DNA from: Isotricha intestinalis
Taxonomy: Eukaryota > Ciliophora > Litostomatea > Vestibuliferida > Isotrichidae
NCBI GenBank assembly: GCA_023807065.1
Contig: JAJJLU010004461.1
Location: 1-12,825, forward strand
DNA: 12,825 nt
Direction: 5' to 3'
Shown: piece after piece, positions 1-9,405 of the stretch
How positions within the stretch are numbered: position 1 is the stretch's first letter
Layout: the number at the start of each line of letters is the position of its first letter
The notes under the pieces: generated by a model
The model's input: only the letters and a program-made list of their open reading frames with translations
The model's database searches: none
Told to the model about the DNA's origin: nothing
Program-made: the position numbers and the translations under genes

Positions 1-17
1 AAAAAAAATAAAAAAAA

Positions 18-2486
18 TTATAAATTTTTCTTTTTAAACTCTTCAATTTTTTTTGATAATCTATCATTTAATTCTGATGCTTTAGAAATACTAACATCTA
101 AATTATTATTATTACTTTCATTTAAAATAGAATTACTTCTACTATTAGTACTAGAAACAATAGAACTTCCATTATTTAAATTAATTTTTCCATATTTACT
201 TTCAAAATCAATTTTTTTCATCATAATTTCACTCCAAAATTCAAAATTTTTAATTCTAGTAATATCAAAATTATTATCTACTGTTTCCATTGTTTTAATT
301 TCACTATGTAATGATTTTAATTTTTCTTTTTGTCCTTTTTCTATTTGTTTCATTGAAGTAAATTGTTTCATTAATTCTTCTTCTTCTTTGTTTAAATTTT
401 CATCTTTTGCTTTTGATTCATCTAAAATTCTTAATTTTCTTATATCTTCTATCTTCTTTTTTAATATTTGAATTTTTGATGATAATTTTGTATATTCTTC
501 TGCTATTTCTTTTCCTTTTTTCATCTTTTCTTTTATTTTCTCTTTATTTTCTTTTCCTACTTCCTTTAAGTAATAATTTTCTTTAAAAAATAAATATGCT
601 CTATTTCTTTCTTTTAATAATTCAAAATTTATTTCATTTGAATTTGGATTTAAAATATATGAATTTGCAGCGTTAATATCTTTTAATAAAGTTGGAGGAA
701 CAGGATAATTATTATTATTATTATTATGATTATTAATTTGAGTTATTTTTGTTTCGTCTAAATTTGACGGTAAAATATTAGTATCATTCATTCTTGAAAT
801 ATTTGAATTTGTTAAATTATCAAATTTAACTAAATCGCCTAAAATATTATTTTTAATTTTATTTATTGCTTCATTTTCTTCTTGTTGAATTCTTTGAAGA
901 AGAGTTTTATTTCCTCCAATTTGTCTATAATTATTTTGTTTATTTTCCATATTTTGTAATAAAACTTTCATTTCTTCATCTCTATTATTTAACATTTCTC
1001 TTAATTTTTGAATTTCAGCTTTTAAAGCTTTATTTTCAGTTTCTAAAGAAATAATTTTATCTAAATCTTGATTTCCATTTAAAACTATTTCTCCGTTAGA
1101 AAGTTTTAATTTTTGTTCCATTTCTTTATATTTCTTTTTAATAATATTAAAACATTCTTGAATCATTAATCTATCTTTTATTTCAATTTTATAATTAAAA
1201 CTATCATCATTTAAAAATTCATTAACAATTTTTTGACATTCATCTAAATCACTTTGTTCTAAGAAACTTTTTTGATTTTTTCCTTTTAAAATAGCTAATT
1301 CTTGTTTTAATTCTTCAATTTCACTTTTTTGTTTTTGAATTAAAATTTCAGGATTAACAACTTCATTAACAACAGCATTATTTTTAATTAAAGCAACTCT
1401 TTGAGCAAATCTACAAGTACTTAAACTTTCATAAATATCATCAAAATCAGAACTTAAATTAGCAATCATTCTTGTTTTACAATTTCCTCCGATTGAATCT
1501 CTTAAACACATTGTCATCATTGAATTTCTATATGAAATATATGAAGATTTATTATTTATTTCTATTATTACTTGTTCTAAATAAAATAAACTCATATTTA
1601 TATTTAAAGCTTCTGTCATTCTTATTCCTGATAATTCTGTCTTTGTTGGTTTTTCACTTCCTGATAAATCTACTATATGTAATTTTGATAATATTTTTTT
1701 ATCTTCTCCTATTTTTTGACTTTCTATTTGAATCATAAATAAACAATGAGAACGAGTTGATGCATCATTTTTAGGAGTTTCTGCTACTACTCTATTTTCA
1801 TCTCCTAACATTAATAATGCCATTCCTTCTTGGAAATTATCAATTTCATGAATTGACAAATTTGTTAATATTAATTGTTTATTTTGATTTTCTCTAATTC
1901 TAACTCTGGGTAAATTTTCTAATTCATATCTTTTACTAGGATCATTAAAATTATTATTCTCATACAACAAATCATATCCATCATTATTATAAATTTCTAA
2001 ATAAGAAATATATATTTTCCAAGAATATAAAGTTCTCTTTTTAATTTCTTCAAAAATATAACTTAAGCTTCTTGGAATAATTCCTCTTAAATTAATAGAT
2101 TCAACACCTCCAGTAATAGTATAAGTTTTACCAGATCCAGTTTGTCCATAAGCAAATATAGTTCCATTATAACCATCAATTGTAGAATCAATCACATCTT
2201 TTGCAACTTCATTAAAGATTTCTTCTTGATTTGTTTTACTGTCAAATATTTTGTCAAATTGAAATGTATGTTTCCTTATTGTATTATTCACATATCCTTT
2301 CTCTTCTATTGGAACTCTAATACTTATATCTTTCTCATTTGATGCTATTTCTATGTGAGGATGAGATAATGAACCGTTTCGACATGGACGTAAACGAAGG
2401 TATATTTGAATTGTCTCATTTAAATTTTTTTTTATTTCTGATTTTTCTGTTATCGTTGATGTTGAGTTTATGTTTGATTCATTCAT
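18..2486 (-). CDS. Kinesin-9 family motor (KIF6/KIF9-like)
   Basis: This is an 822-residue, intronless kinesin with an N-terminal motor at about residues 24-375. Visible motifs are the P-loop GQTGSGKT (114-121), switch I NDASTRSH (240-247), switch II DLSGSEK (273-279) and the neck-side block STCRFAQRVALIKNNAV (about 356-372). That last block, with YVNN near 65 and the AETPKN/YRNSMMT segments, is typical of KIF6/KIF9. Coiled coils follow at about 380-405, 470-520 and 610-735; the block starting NRAYLFFKENY resembles the conserved tail of this family. Asn-rich linkers lie between. Kinesin-9 motors are known from cilia and flagella (central pair and axoneme), so a motile flagellum is inferred. 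The start at 2486 sits in an A-rich context, and the motor's first strand (IQIYLRLRP) begins 26 residues in, so nothing is missing. Switch II has Lys where most kinesins have Arg (SER to SEK). The gene diverges from the coiled-coil gene at 2696. I am confident of the family but cannot separate KIF6 from KIF9. Confidence 0.95.
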   Translation of the reverse strand: MNESNINSTSTITEKSEIKKNLNETIQIYLRLRPCRNGSLSHPHIEIASNEKDISIRVPIEEKGYVNNTIRKHTFQFDKIFDSKTNQEEIFNEVAKDVIDSTIDGYNGTIFAYGQTGSGKTYTITGGVESINLRGIIPRSLSYIFEEIKKRTLYSWKIYISYLEIYNNDGYDLLYENNNFNDPSKRYELENLPRVRIRENQNKQLILTNLSIHEIDNFQEGMALLMLGDENRVVAETPKNDASTRSHCLFMIQIESQKIGEDKKILSKLHIVDLSGSEKPTKTELSGIRMTEALNINMSLFYLEQVIIEINNKSSYISYRNSMMTMCLRDSIGGNCKTRMIANLSSDFDDIYESLSTCRFAQRVALIKNNAVVNEVVNPEILIQKQKSEIEELKQELAILKGKNQKSFLEQSDLDECQKIVNEFLNDDSFNYKIEIKDRLMIQECFNIIKKKYKEMEQKLKLSNGEIVLNGNQDLDKIISLETENKALKAEIQKLREMLNNRDEEMKVLLQNMENKQNNYRQIGGNKTLLQRIQQEENEAINKIKNNILGDLVKFDNLTNSNISRMNDTNILPSNLDETKITQINNHNNNNNNYPVPPTLLKDINAANSYILNPNSNEINFELLKERNRAYLFFKENYYLKEVGKENKEKIKEKMKKGKEIAEEYTKLSSKIQILKKKIEDIRKLRILDESKAKDENLNKEEEELMKQFTSMKQIEKGQKEKLKSLHSEIKTMETVDNNFDITRIKNFEFWSEIMMKKIDFESKYGKINLNNGSSIVSSTNSRSNSILNESNNNNLDVSISKASELNDRLSKKIEEFKKKNL
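706..734. repeat. Trinucleotide ATT/AAT microsatellite inside kinesin CDS
   Basis: A run of ATT units on the plus strand (AAT on the coding strand) encodes a short Asn tract in the linker between two coiled coils of the kinesin. It is likely length-variable between strains. Confidence 0.7.
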
Positions 2487-2695
2487 TTTTTTTATATTTC
2501 TTTAATTTTTTTTTTTTCTTTTTTTATTTAAATTTTTTTTATTTTTTTATTTATATTTTTAATTAATTTTATTTATTTTTTTTTTTGGTTTTTTTTTTAA
2601 ATGATATTTTTTCTTTTATTTCTTTTGTCTTTTTTTTTTATTTTTTTTATTTTTTTATTTAAATGATATTCTTAATTTTTTAAAATTTTAAAAAA
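2487..2695. promoter_or_regulatory. Divergent (bidirectional) promoter spacer, T-tract rich
   Basis: This 209-bp spacer separates the start codons of the kinesin-9 gene (minus) and the coiled-coil/EF-hand gene (plus). It is nearly pure A/T, with several T runs of eight or more on the plus strand. Both promoters must lie here, or overlap the genes. I see no convincing TATA box or named factor site in such a biased background. Long dA:dT tracts are known to exclude nucleosomes, which would suit a shared promoter; that is inference. Confidence 0.45.
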
Positions 2696-5466
2696 ATGAA
2701 GAAAAATGAATTTTATTATAACAATAATTTCCGACCAGTAAGTGCAGTGAATAAGTTATCAAAAATAAAAAAGTAAGATAAAAACAAATAAAAGTAAAAA
2801 AATATAGAAACATAATACCAAATTTATTAACAAACACATTACCAAATCAGACAATAAATAGAAGAGAAAAATCATTAGAACCAAGAAGCGCAAACACAAG
2901 AATAAAAAGTGCAATGCCAATGAATATAGATAGAGAAAGACTAATGGAGGAAAATATTTCTTTGAAAAATCAATTAAATAAAATGCATTCAGAAACAATA
3001 AATCACAAAAGAGAAATTAATAATTTAGAAAACGAAATAAATCAAAAAGAAAAAATGATAGAAGATATTTTAAACGAAAGTCAAAATGGAATGTCAAATT
3101 ATCATTCAAAACCTTCTGAAATGCATCTTGTGATAAATATTAAAAAACAATATAAAGAATTAAAAAAAGATTATGAAAAATCACTTCAAGAATTAGATAA
3201 TGCGAAAAGAAATATAAAATATACAAAAATAAATGAATTAAATTTTGAAAATCAAATTTTTCAAGAACAAATAGATAAATTAAAATATTTATATCAACAT
3301 TCAAATTTACAGAATAAAAATCTTCAACAAAATATAAATGATTTTACTTCAATGAAAGAAGCTTTATCAAAGCAAGATTATTTAATATTAAATTTCCAGG
3401 AGAACAATCAGAAAATGGGAGAAGAAATAAATAATTTAAATGAAGAATTAGAGAAGTTAAAAAAGCAAAAAAATGAAAAAAATGAATTTTTAAATAAGTT
3501 AAAGCAAAAATTAAAATTACAACATCAAATAAATGAAAAATTAGTAATGACAAGAGATAATATAAAAGCAACAGATGAATATTTATCAATGAAAAAATCA
3601 TATGAAAAAAAATTACAAAAAGCAAGAAAAGATTTAGCATATTATAGAGATTCAAATGGAAAATGTGAGAGATTAATAAGAGAAATAAAAAATCAAAAAG
3701 ATAATTCTTCTAATACTACTAAAACTTCTTCAAGGATTATTTATGCTTCTAATCCTAAACCTTATAATTTTCAACAAGAAAAAGAAAGTAATTCTAAAAT
3801 GTTATTATTACAATCTAGATTTCAAGAAGAAAAAACTATTAAAGAAAAATTAGAAAAAGAAATTGAAAATTTAAAGAAAATACTTAATGATGCTAGTAAA
3901 CCTGAAACTAAAGTTATTTTACAAAATTCTAATTCTAATAATAATATTATTAAAAATATTAAAGATTATGATTATATGTCTAATTTAATTTTTAATGATT
4001 TCATTTATATTCTTGTTAAAAATTTTGAAGCTAATAAAATTGATAAACAAATTATAGAAAGTAGAATTTTAAATCAAGAAAATTTAGATTTATTAAATGA
4101 TAAAAATAATTATAAACAATTTATTTCTAATATTTCAAATGATTTTATTGATATATTAAAAATTAAACAAGAAAAAGATCAAATTGATATTCATTCATGT
4201 ATTAAAACACTATTATTTAATAATTACATCTCTAAAAAATCAAGTATTGAAGAATTTAAAAATAAATTTTTAGAATTATTTTCAAATATATCATTTTATT
4301 CATTAGAGCAAAAAACAGAATTAAATAAAACAATATCTTTAAAGTTTAAATCAGTAAAAGAAAAATTAATAGAAAAAATATCAATTTTTGATGATGAAAA
4401 TAAAGGTTATATATCATTCGATCCAATGAAGAAAATAATAGAAGAATTAGATTTAAAATTAAAAAAAGAAGTAGTAGAATATATAATATATGTAATGAAA
4501 ATAAATTTAGAAGAAGGAACATATTTAAAAGATTTAAAATATGATAATTTATTAAAAATAATAAACGAAACTCAAATAGAACAAAATGAAGAAAATAATA
4601 ATGAAAATGAAAAAGAAGATGATGAAGCAATAGAAATAACAAATGAAGAATATTTAAATAAAGTAAATGATATAATAGGAAGAATAAGTAAAGTATTATT
4701 AGAAAAGAAGAAAAATATAGATGAATATTTTAATAAAGTTTTATCAAAAAGTATAACAGATTATAAAGCAATAAGATTAGTTCATTTAGTTGAAGTTTTA
4801 AAAAATGAATTTAATATAGATTTAAGTAATATTGAAATATTTTGTCTTTTTACTAAAGTCAAACCAGGAAATTCAAAAGATGTTGATGATGATATGGAAG
4901 AAATTATTGATTATAATAAATTAAAAAAAGAAATTGAAAATTATTTAAAAAATCTAAAAAAAAAAGATAATGAAACTCAATTAAATTATTCTGATAAATT
5001 TGAAAAAGCTAAAGAAAAAATTGAAAGACCAAAAGAAAAAGAAGATATAAAAACAATATTATTAGATTTTATGAAACAACATAATTTTTCTTTTGAAAGA
5101 TTTATTTTCCCAGTTCATTGTATGATGAAATTATCAACAAATGGAAAAAAATATAATCGATTTTTAGATATTGAATTTTTTAAACATTTTTTATATCAAA
5201 ATGGACTTTTAATTCATAATGAAGATTTAACTAATTTTTTTTCTCAAGATAAATTATTATTAAGTGGTGATAAAGTTAATATTGATTATTTAAAATTTAT
5301 TTTAGATGGAAGAAAAGGAATTAGAGATAATTCTTTTAATGAATTTATGCCTTTTAAACCTATTGTTGAAAGACCTGAAGCTGCTAAAATTAGAGAAAAA
5401 AATAAAGAAGAAAAAAATGAAAAAGAATTAGAAAAAGATTTCTATGGAGATGATGAAGATTTTTAA
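2696..5466 (+). CDS. Coiled-coil protein with degenerate EF-hand C-terminal half, probable ciliary/cytoskeletal; one proposed intron
   Basis: The long open frame starts with an ATG at 2914 (850 residues), but it is open without a Met back to 2782. An upstream ATG at 2696 begins a 25-codon stretch, including RPVSAVNKLSK, that joins it in frame if 2773-2807 is spliced out, giving 911 residues. Residues of about 65-390 are heptad-rich coiled coil, with a block near 159-185 (KRNIKYTKINELNFENQ) that looks conserved. An Asn/Ser-rich linker follows, then an alpha-helical half at about 490-840 resembling consecutive EF-hand pairs. One loop, DDENKGYISFDP (from about residue 554), keeps the central Gly and the Ile at position 8 but has Glu, Lys and Pro at ligand positions 3, 5 and 12, so calcium binding is doubtful. 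The C-terminus is Lys/Glu-rich and ends in an acidic DDEDF. I do not recognise the family. Coiled coil plus EF-hands, RPxSA-type N-terminus and divergence from a kinesin-9 suggest a flagellar or centrosomal scaffold (inference). Confidence 0.85.
2773..2807 (+). other. Proposed 35-nt spliceosomal intron (GTAAGA...TATAG)
   Basis: The donor GTAAGA and acceptor ATATAG flank 35 A-rich bases that contain in-frame stops. Removing them joins the ATG at 2696 to the open frame at 2809 with a split Lys codon. The exon bases on both sides have normal codon composition, while the excised part lacks it. An alternative in-frame intron with donor GTAAGT at 2738 and acceptor CAG at 2850 (113 nt) cannot be excluded. 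No other intact gene in the window needs an intron, so there is no internal comparison. Confidence 0.6.
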
Positions 5467-5809
5467 TTTTTATTTTTTAATTTTTATATTTATTATTTAC
5501 CAAAATTTTAACTTTTTGAATAATATTTTTTATTTACTTTTAAGAAAGAAATTTAAGAGACCGAAAAAAATATTTATATATATTTATAAATTTAAATAAA
5601 TCAAAAAATGATATATAAAATATGAATTAATATTCTTTGTAATAAAACGAATAATTTATTAAAAAAAAACTTTAAAATTCTTCTATCTTGTATTATCTAA
5701 ATCTATATATCTTTATTAATTTCTAAATTAATTAAATAGTAAATTAATTTCTTTAATTATTTATTCTAATATTATTTTTTCATCATATTTAATTCTTTGA
5801 TATAAAAAC
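5467..5809. other. AT-only intergenic spacer, nothing recognised
   Basis: These 343 bp lie between the end of the coiled-coil gene and the first ATG of the decayed locus. The stretch is A/T with scattered stops in all frames. I see no RNA gene, repeat array or open frame worth naming. It should hold the 3' end of the upstream transcript and the former promoter of the pseudogene. Confidence 0.5.
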
Positions 5810-7966
5810 ATGAGTGCAAAAGTCTTTTCATATATAAAAAAAGAACAAAGAAAACACATTTTAAAGAATGAAAAATCAAATGATTATAATATGAAAAAAG
5901 AATATGACAAAATATCAAAAAAAATAAAATTAAAGCTAAATTCATCATTAAAAAATATTAAAGTAATAAGAGATATAAAATCAAGTATTAAAATTGATGA
6001 TGAAATACATAATTTATGGAATACACTTTCAGTTACAAATGAATTTAAAAAAAAATTTAAAGAAAAATTAATATATTTTAGTAAAGAATATCAAGAAATA
6101 ATAATTGAAGCAGAAAAAATAAAAATGAATAAAATTTTAATAACAAAAATAACAAATTAATCACAGAGAAAAAGATATAATAATTTTAAAAAGCTTTCAA
6201 CAAATGAATTTAAGTTATTATAGTGATTTTAAAAATTATAATGAAGCATTAAAAAATTTAAGAAATCATACTTTATATTTTTATCAATTAATTATTGATT
6301 TAAGAAATTTAATTTTTTTTGATATTATTCAAGGAAAATTTTAAATAAAAATGATTATTTTAAAAATATTGAAAATTATTTTAATAATGAAATGAAATTT
6401 ATTCATGAAAGTTCTTTAGGATCAATTTTTAAAATAAAAGGAATTTTTGATTTTTTATTTATGGATTTTCCAAATGAAAAATTTGACAAAAAAAAATTTT
6501 ATGATGTTATTCAATTATTTATTAATGTATTATTATAATTTTAATTCAAGAATAAATCAAATTTTAAATAAAGATGCTAATTTATCTAAAAAATTTCATA
6601 ATTCAATTAATAGAAATAATTCAATAGAAAAAAAAAGTAAATTATGATAAATTATTAAAAAAGAAAAGAAAAGAAAGTATTGATTGTAAAAAAATAAATT
6701 CATTAGATAATGAAATTAATGATTTAAAAGAAAAAGAGAGTGATGATGAAAATAATGTTCCTGAAATAAATAATGATTAATGAAGAAATTTCTAAAAAAG
6801 AAAATCTTGAATTTTTTAATAAAGATATTTCTTTATTAGAAGAAAGTTATAATTATTTAACTATTCCAAAAGAACGTTCTGACTTTTAAAAGATAATTTA
6901 ATGTTTTATACTAAAGGAATTAAACCTATTTTTATTATTAGAAAAAAAGAATTAAATTACTTTTGTTCTTTAAATTATTTAAATGAAGGAAATAACTTAC
7001 ATATAATAAATTATTCAGTTAATAAAAATAATGAAATTAAAAATGGAATTAATGAATTATTGAAATTTCTTAAAAAAATAAATTATCAAAATTTAACAAT
7101 TGATTTATATAAATATAAATGATAATATTAAATAAAGAAATTGATAATATTTTCAGAGAATTAAAATTTAATAAAATTAGAAAATTTAGAAGGTGGAATA
7201 TCAAAAAATGAAATATATTAATCCTGATTATATTACTGGTGATAATATTAACAATTCTATTTTAAATTTAAATTCTGGTTTAATTATTTATTTTGGTTCT
7301 GATAAAATGGAAAAAATAATAAAAAGATTTTAATTTAAATTTAATTGAAAAATTTTAGAAAAAATATACGAAAATAAAACTTTAGAAATTGATTAAATTT
7401 TACTTAAATGATTTACATTATAATCAATGTTCTGATTTAACTGAAATAATAAAATTATTATCTTTAGAAAATATTAATATTAAATTACTTTCTGTTAAAA
7501 GGAATAATTTGATTTATTAAAATTAAAAATTCAATTTGAATTATTTATTCATGTTAAAAGAAAAAGGAAAAAATATATTAGAATAGATTGTTCAATACAA
7601 GTTTGAAAAACAATTGAAAATTTTATTTAATTTTTAGATGGAAATATTTTAATAATTGGAGAATTTAATCAATTAATAATTCAAAAATTAAAAACAAATT
7701 ATAACATTTTTAAAGAAATTTATCATAATATAGAAGAAATAAATGAAAATGTTTATTCTATTTATATTCCAGAAATAAATGAAGAAATCATTTCAAAATC
7801 AAAAAATTTAATTGAAAATAATAAAATAAAAGATATAAAACAAATTTTTAATTTTTATAAAATTTCTTCAAATTCAGATAATTATTCAATTAAAATTTTA
7901 CCAAAAGAAAAAGATATAAAAAGAAAATTATTTTCTTTCAATAATGAATACAGAAATAATAAATGA
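5810..7966 (+). pseudogene. Decayed protein-coding gene with many frameshifts, unrecognised family
   Basis: The first 116 codons (5810-6160) form a Lys/Ile-rich helical N-terminus beginning MSAKVFSYIKKEQ. After TAA at 6158 the coding signal continues without a gap in other frames, roughly 6159-6344, 6344-6538, 6536-6647, 6650-6780, 6773-6889, 6901-7122, 7119-7211, 7208-7333 and, after a more broken part, 7631-7966. Each piece has the base and codon pattern of the intact neighbours (GAA, AAA, GGA, TTA), and pieces abut or overlap by a few bases at the shifts, as expected for small indels in one ancestral reading frame of roughly 700 codons. No GT-AG introns explain the shifts. The 6901-7333 part has an alternating strand/helix character but I cannot name a domain. 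Flanking genes of more than 800 codons are intact, so general sequencing error is an unlikely cause. I see no family signature; function unknown and presumably lost. Confidence 0.7.
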
Positions 7967-8038
7967 TTTATCATCTCTTTTTTGTACATTTTTAAAATAA
8001 TAATATATTTTTTTAAAATTCCTATTAGAAATATTTTT

Positions 8039-8455
8039 AATATAAATCAATTCCATTTCCATCTTTAAATTTATTAGTCATAAAATAAATAGCATCTCTA
8101 ATTCTACAAAAAAAAAGTAAAAAGAATAATAATAAAAGACATAGAGTAACTTATTTAAAAGAAATAAATTATCTCTAACAATCAAGATTAAAACCAGATA
8201 AAATAGAAAAAAAAGAAAAACAATAAATAATAAAATTAAAATAAACAAAATCCATTTATACATCTTTTACAATAAATATGACTAAAACCATTTCCTAACA
8301 TTAATTCTAAAGAAGCATTTCAGCATATTTCTCTGAATTAACTTCAATAACTCTTCTTAATTACAATTCATCTTTTTCATCTTTATTAACAGATCAAAAT
8401 ACTCTTAATTAAAATAAAGAATCTCATTTCATTATCTTACAATCAATCAGAAAAA
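8039..8455 (-). pseudogene. Short coding relics on minus strand, possible second decayed gene
   Basis: On the minus strand, 8455 down to about 8245 reads as normal-looking codons with a few stops and one frame shift, including RRVIEVNSEKYAEM and then LELMLGNGFSHIYCKRC. Further on, after a T-rich stretch ending in TTTTTTTTTGTAG (a possible 3' splice site at about 8104), comes RIRDAIYFMTNKFKDGNGI down to about 8042. In this part G exceeds C on the minus strand, as in sense strands of the intact genes here. Stops at Gln- or Arg-like positions (TAA, TGA) fit C-to-T decay. The CxxC pair in the relic could come from a zinc-binding protein but no family is evident. It could also be a chance pattern in AT-rich DNA. 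Confidence 0.35.
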
Positions 8456-8459
8456 AAAA

Positions 8460-8847
8460 TAATTATGATGAAAGAACTTTTAATTTTTTTAGAGATACAA
8501 ATATGAGATTTAAAGAATTTTATGTGTAATCTCCATTTAAAATATAAATTTAAATAAATAATTAATTTATAATTTACTATTTTTAACCAAATTTTTTGAA
8601 TTTATAATTATAATATTATCATAATATAGGATAAATTAGTAAAACGATATAGGATCTAGATTATTTAATTTTTTATATTTTTTTCATTATTTTTGAAAAT
8701 CTTTTTAAATATTCTAAATGAATTTAATATATAATTAAAGTTATTTTTGAATGAAAGATATAATATTAAAATTTTATTGTGAGTAAAAAAAATATTTTCC
8801 AAATAAAAGAAAAAATAATTGATAAAAAATAGAAAATACAATTAATA
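8460..8847. other. Relic tail and AT-rich spacer
   Basis: Bases 8461-8526 on the plus strand read as one short coding-like piece (NYDERTFNFFRDTNMRFKEF) that ends at TAA 8527; it may be the displaced C-terminus of the pseudogene upstream. From 8530 to 8847 there are only A/T-rich bases with stops in all frames, and no feature I can support. Confidence 0.35.
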
Positions 8848-9405
8848 TTAATTAAGCTCTAAAATAAAAATATAATTGTAAGGTTTTCCCCTTCCAGTAT
8901 TAATATCTAAATCACCAGTGCGTTCACTATTTTTTGAATGTTTAACAACTTCCTTATCACAATTTAAAGCATGATCATAACTTCCAACAGAAATATCTGT
9001 AATAGGTTTTCCAGCTCTTTTATCTTTAGTATAATATAAATGTAAATAATTTCCTCCTGAACCTTTATGAATCTCACCATTATTGTTATTATCAGTTATA
9101 AATGTATATTCTATTCCATCTTCTTCTATTTTTTGAGGTTGATTTGATCCTGATACAGTCCCAATTATATTTGTTATAGCTTCTTTATTTGTTTCAAAAA
9201 ATTTTTTTATTCCTACTGCACAATATTTTCCTCCTGATCCTTGTCTAATGTCTCCTTGAATTGATCGATATCCTTTTCCTTTTAATATGTTATAACATCC
9301 ATTAATATTATTATCAATATTGAAACTTATATAAGTTATATAATAGTCTAAATTCTCTGTTTTAATTGCTATTAAGAAGAAAAGAATAAGTAAATTTTTT
9401 AACAT
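8848..9405 (-). CDS. Small secreted protein with three MABP-like beta-prism repeats
   Basis: With the start at 9405 the protein has 185 residues and begins with a signal peptide (MLKNLLILFFLIAI, residues 1-14, cleavage probably before about residue 20). An in-frame ATG at 9498 would place 31 charged residues before this hydrophobic segment and hide it, so 9405 is preferred. The mature part has three spaced repeats: GDIRQGSGGKY (51-61), GEIHKGSGGNY (110-120) and a divergent GDLDINTGRGKPY (164-176), each followed by a beta strand. The G-D-L-N-x-G-x-GG-x-Y pattern is the hallmark of the MABP domain, a three-fold beta-prism known from MVB12, DENN proteins and some secreted or membrane-binding proteins. 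A role in binding membranes or glycans outside the cell or in the endosomal lumen is inference. Cys residues at about 37, 62 and 149 could form a disulfide. It diverges from the TAF-like gene at 9859. Confidence 0.75.
   Translation of the reverse strand: MLKNLLILFFLIAIKTENLDYYITYISFNIDNNINGCYNILKGKGYRSIQGDIRQGSGGKYCAVGIKKFFETNKEAITNIIGTVSGSNQPQKIEEDGIEYTFITDNNNNGEIHKGSGGNYLHLYYTKDKRAGKPITDISVGSYDHALNCDKEVVKHSKNSERTGDLDINTGRGKPYNYIFILELN

Noticed and set aside
866..1738. Plus-strand open frames rich in Leu, Phe and Tyr opposite the kinesin
   Set aside because: They are antisense shadows of the kinesin coding sequence with no coding-like codon use.
2500..2660. Long T tracts as a telomere-like or transposon-end signal
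   Set aside because: The runs are irregular, without a repeated unit, target-site duplication or flanking inverted repeats; similar tracts are found in other spacers here.
2738..2850. Alternative 113-nt intron with GTAAGT donor and CAG acceptor
   Set aside because: It also keeps the frame, but it would discard 2808-2850 and 2738-2772, which look coding (more C and G, ordinary codons). Kept only as a second option.
8078..8263. 61-codon minus-strand frame of mainly Leu, Phe and Ile, like a membrane protein
   Set aside because: It is the complement of an A-rich stretch; Phe/Leu/Ile runs arise automatically from T-rich DNA. The coding-like fragments nearby use another minus frame.
7948..8545. 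Plus-strand frame with only TAA (and one TAG) stops, which reads as a plausible protein if TAA/TAG mean Gln, as in ciliates
   Set aside because: All intact genes here end at TAA and have none inside. With so little G and C, TAA is expected to dominate chance stops. The opposite strand has better sense-like composition over most of this stretch.
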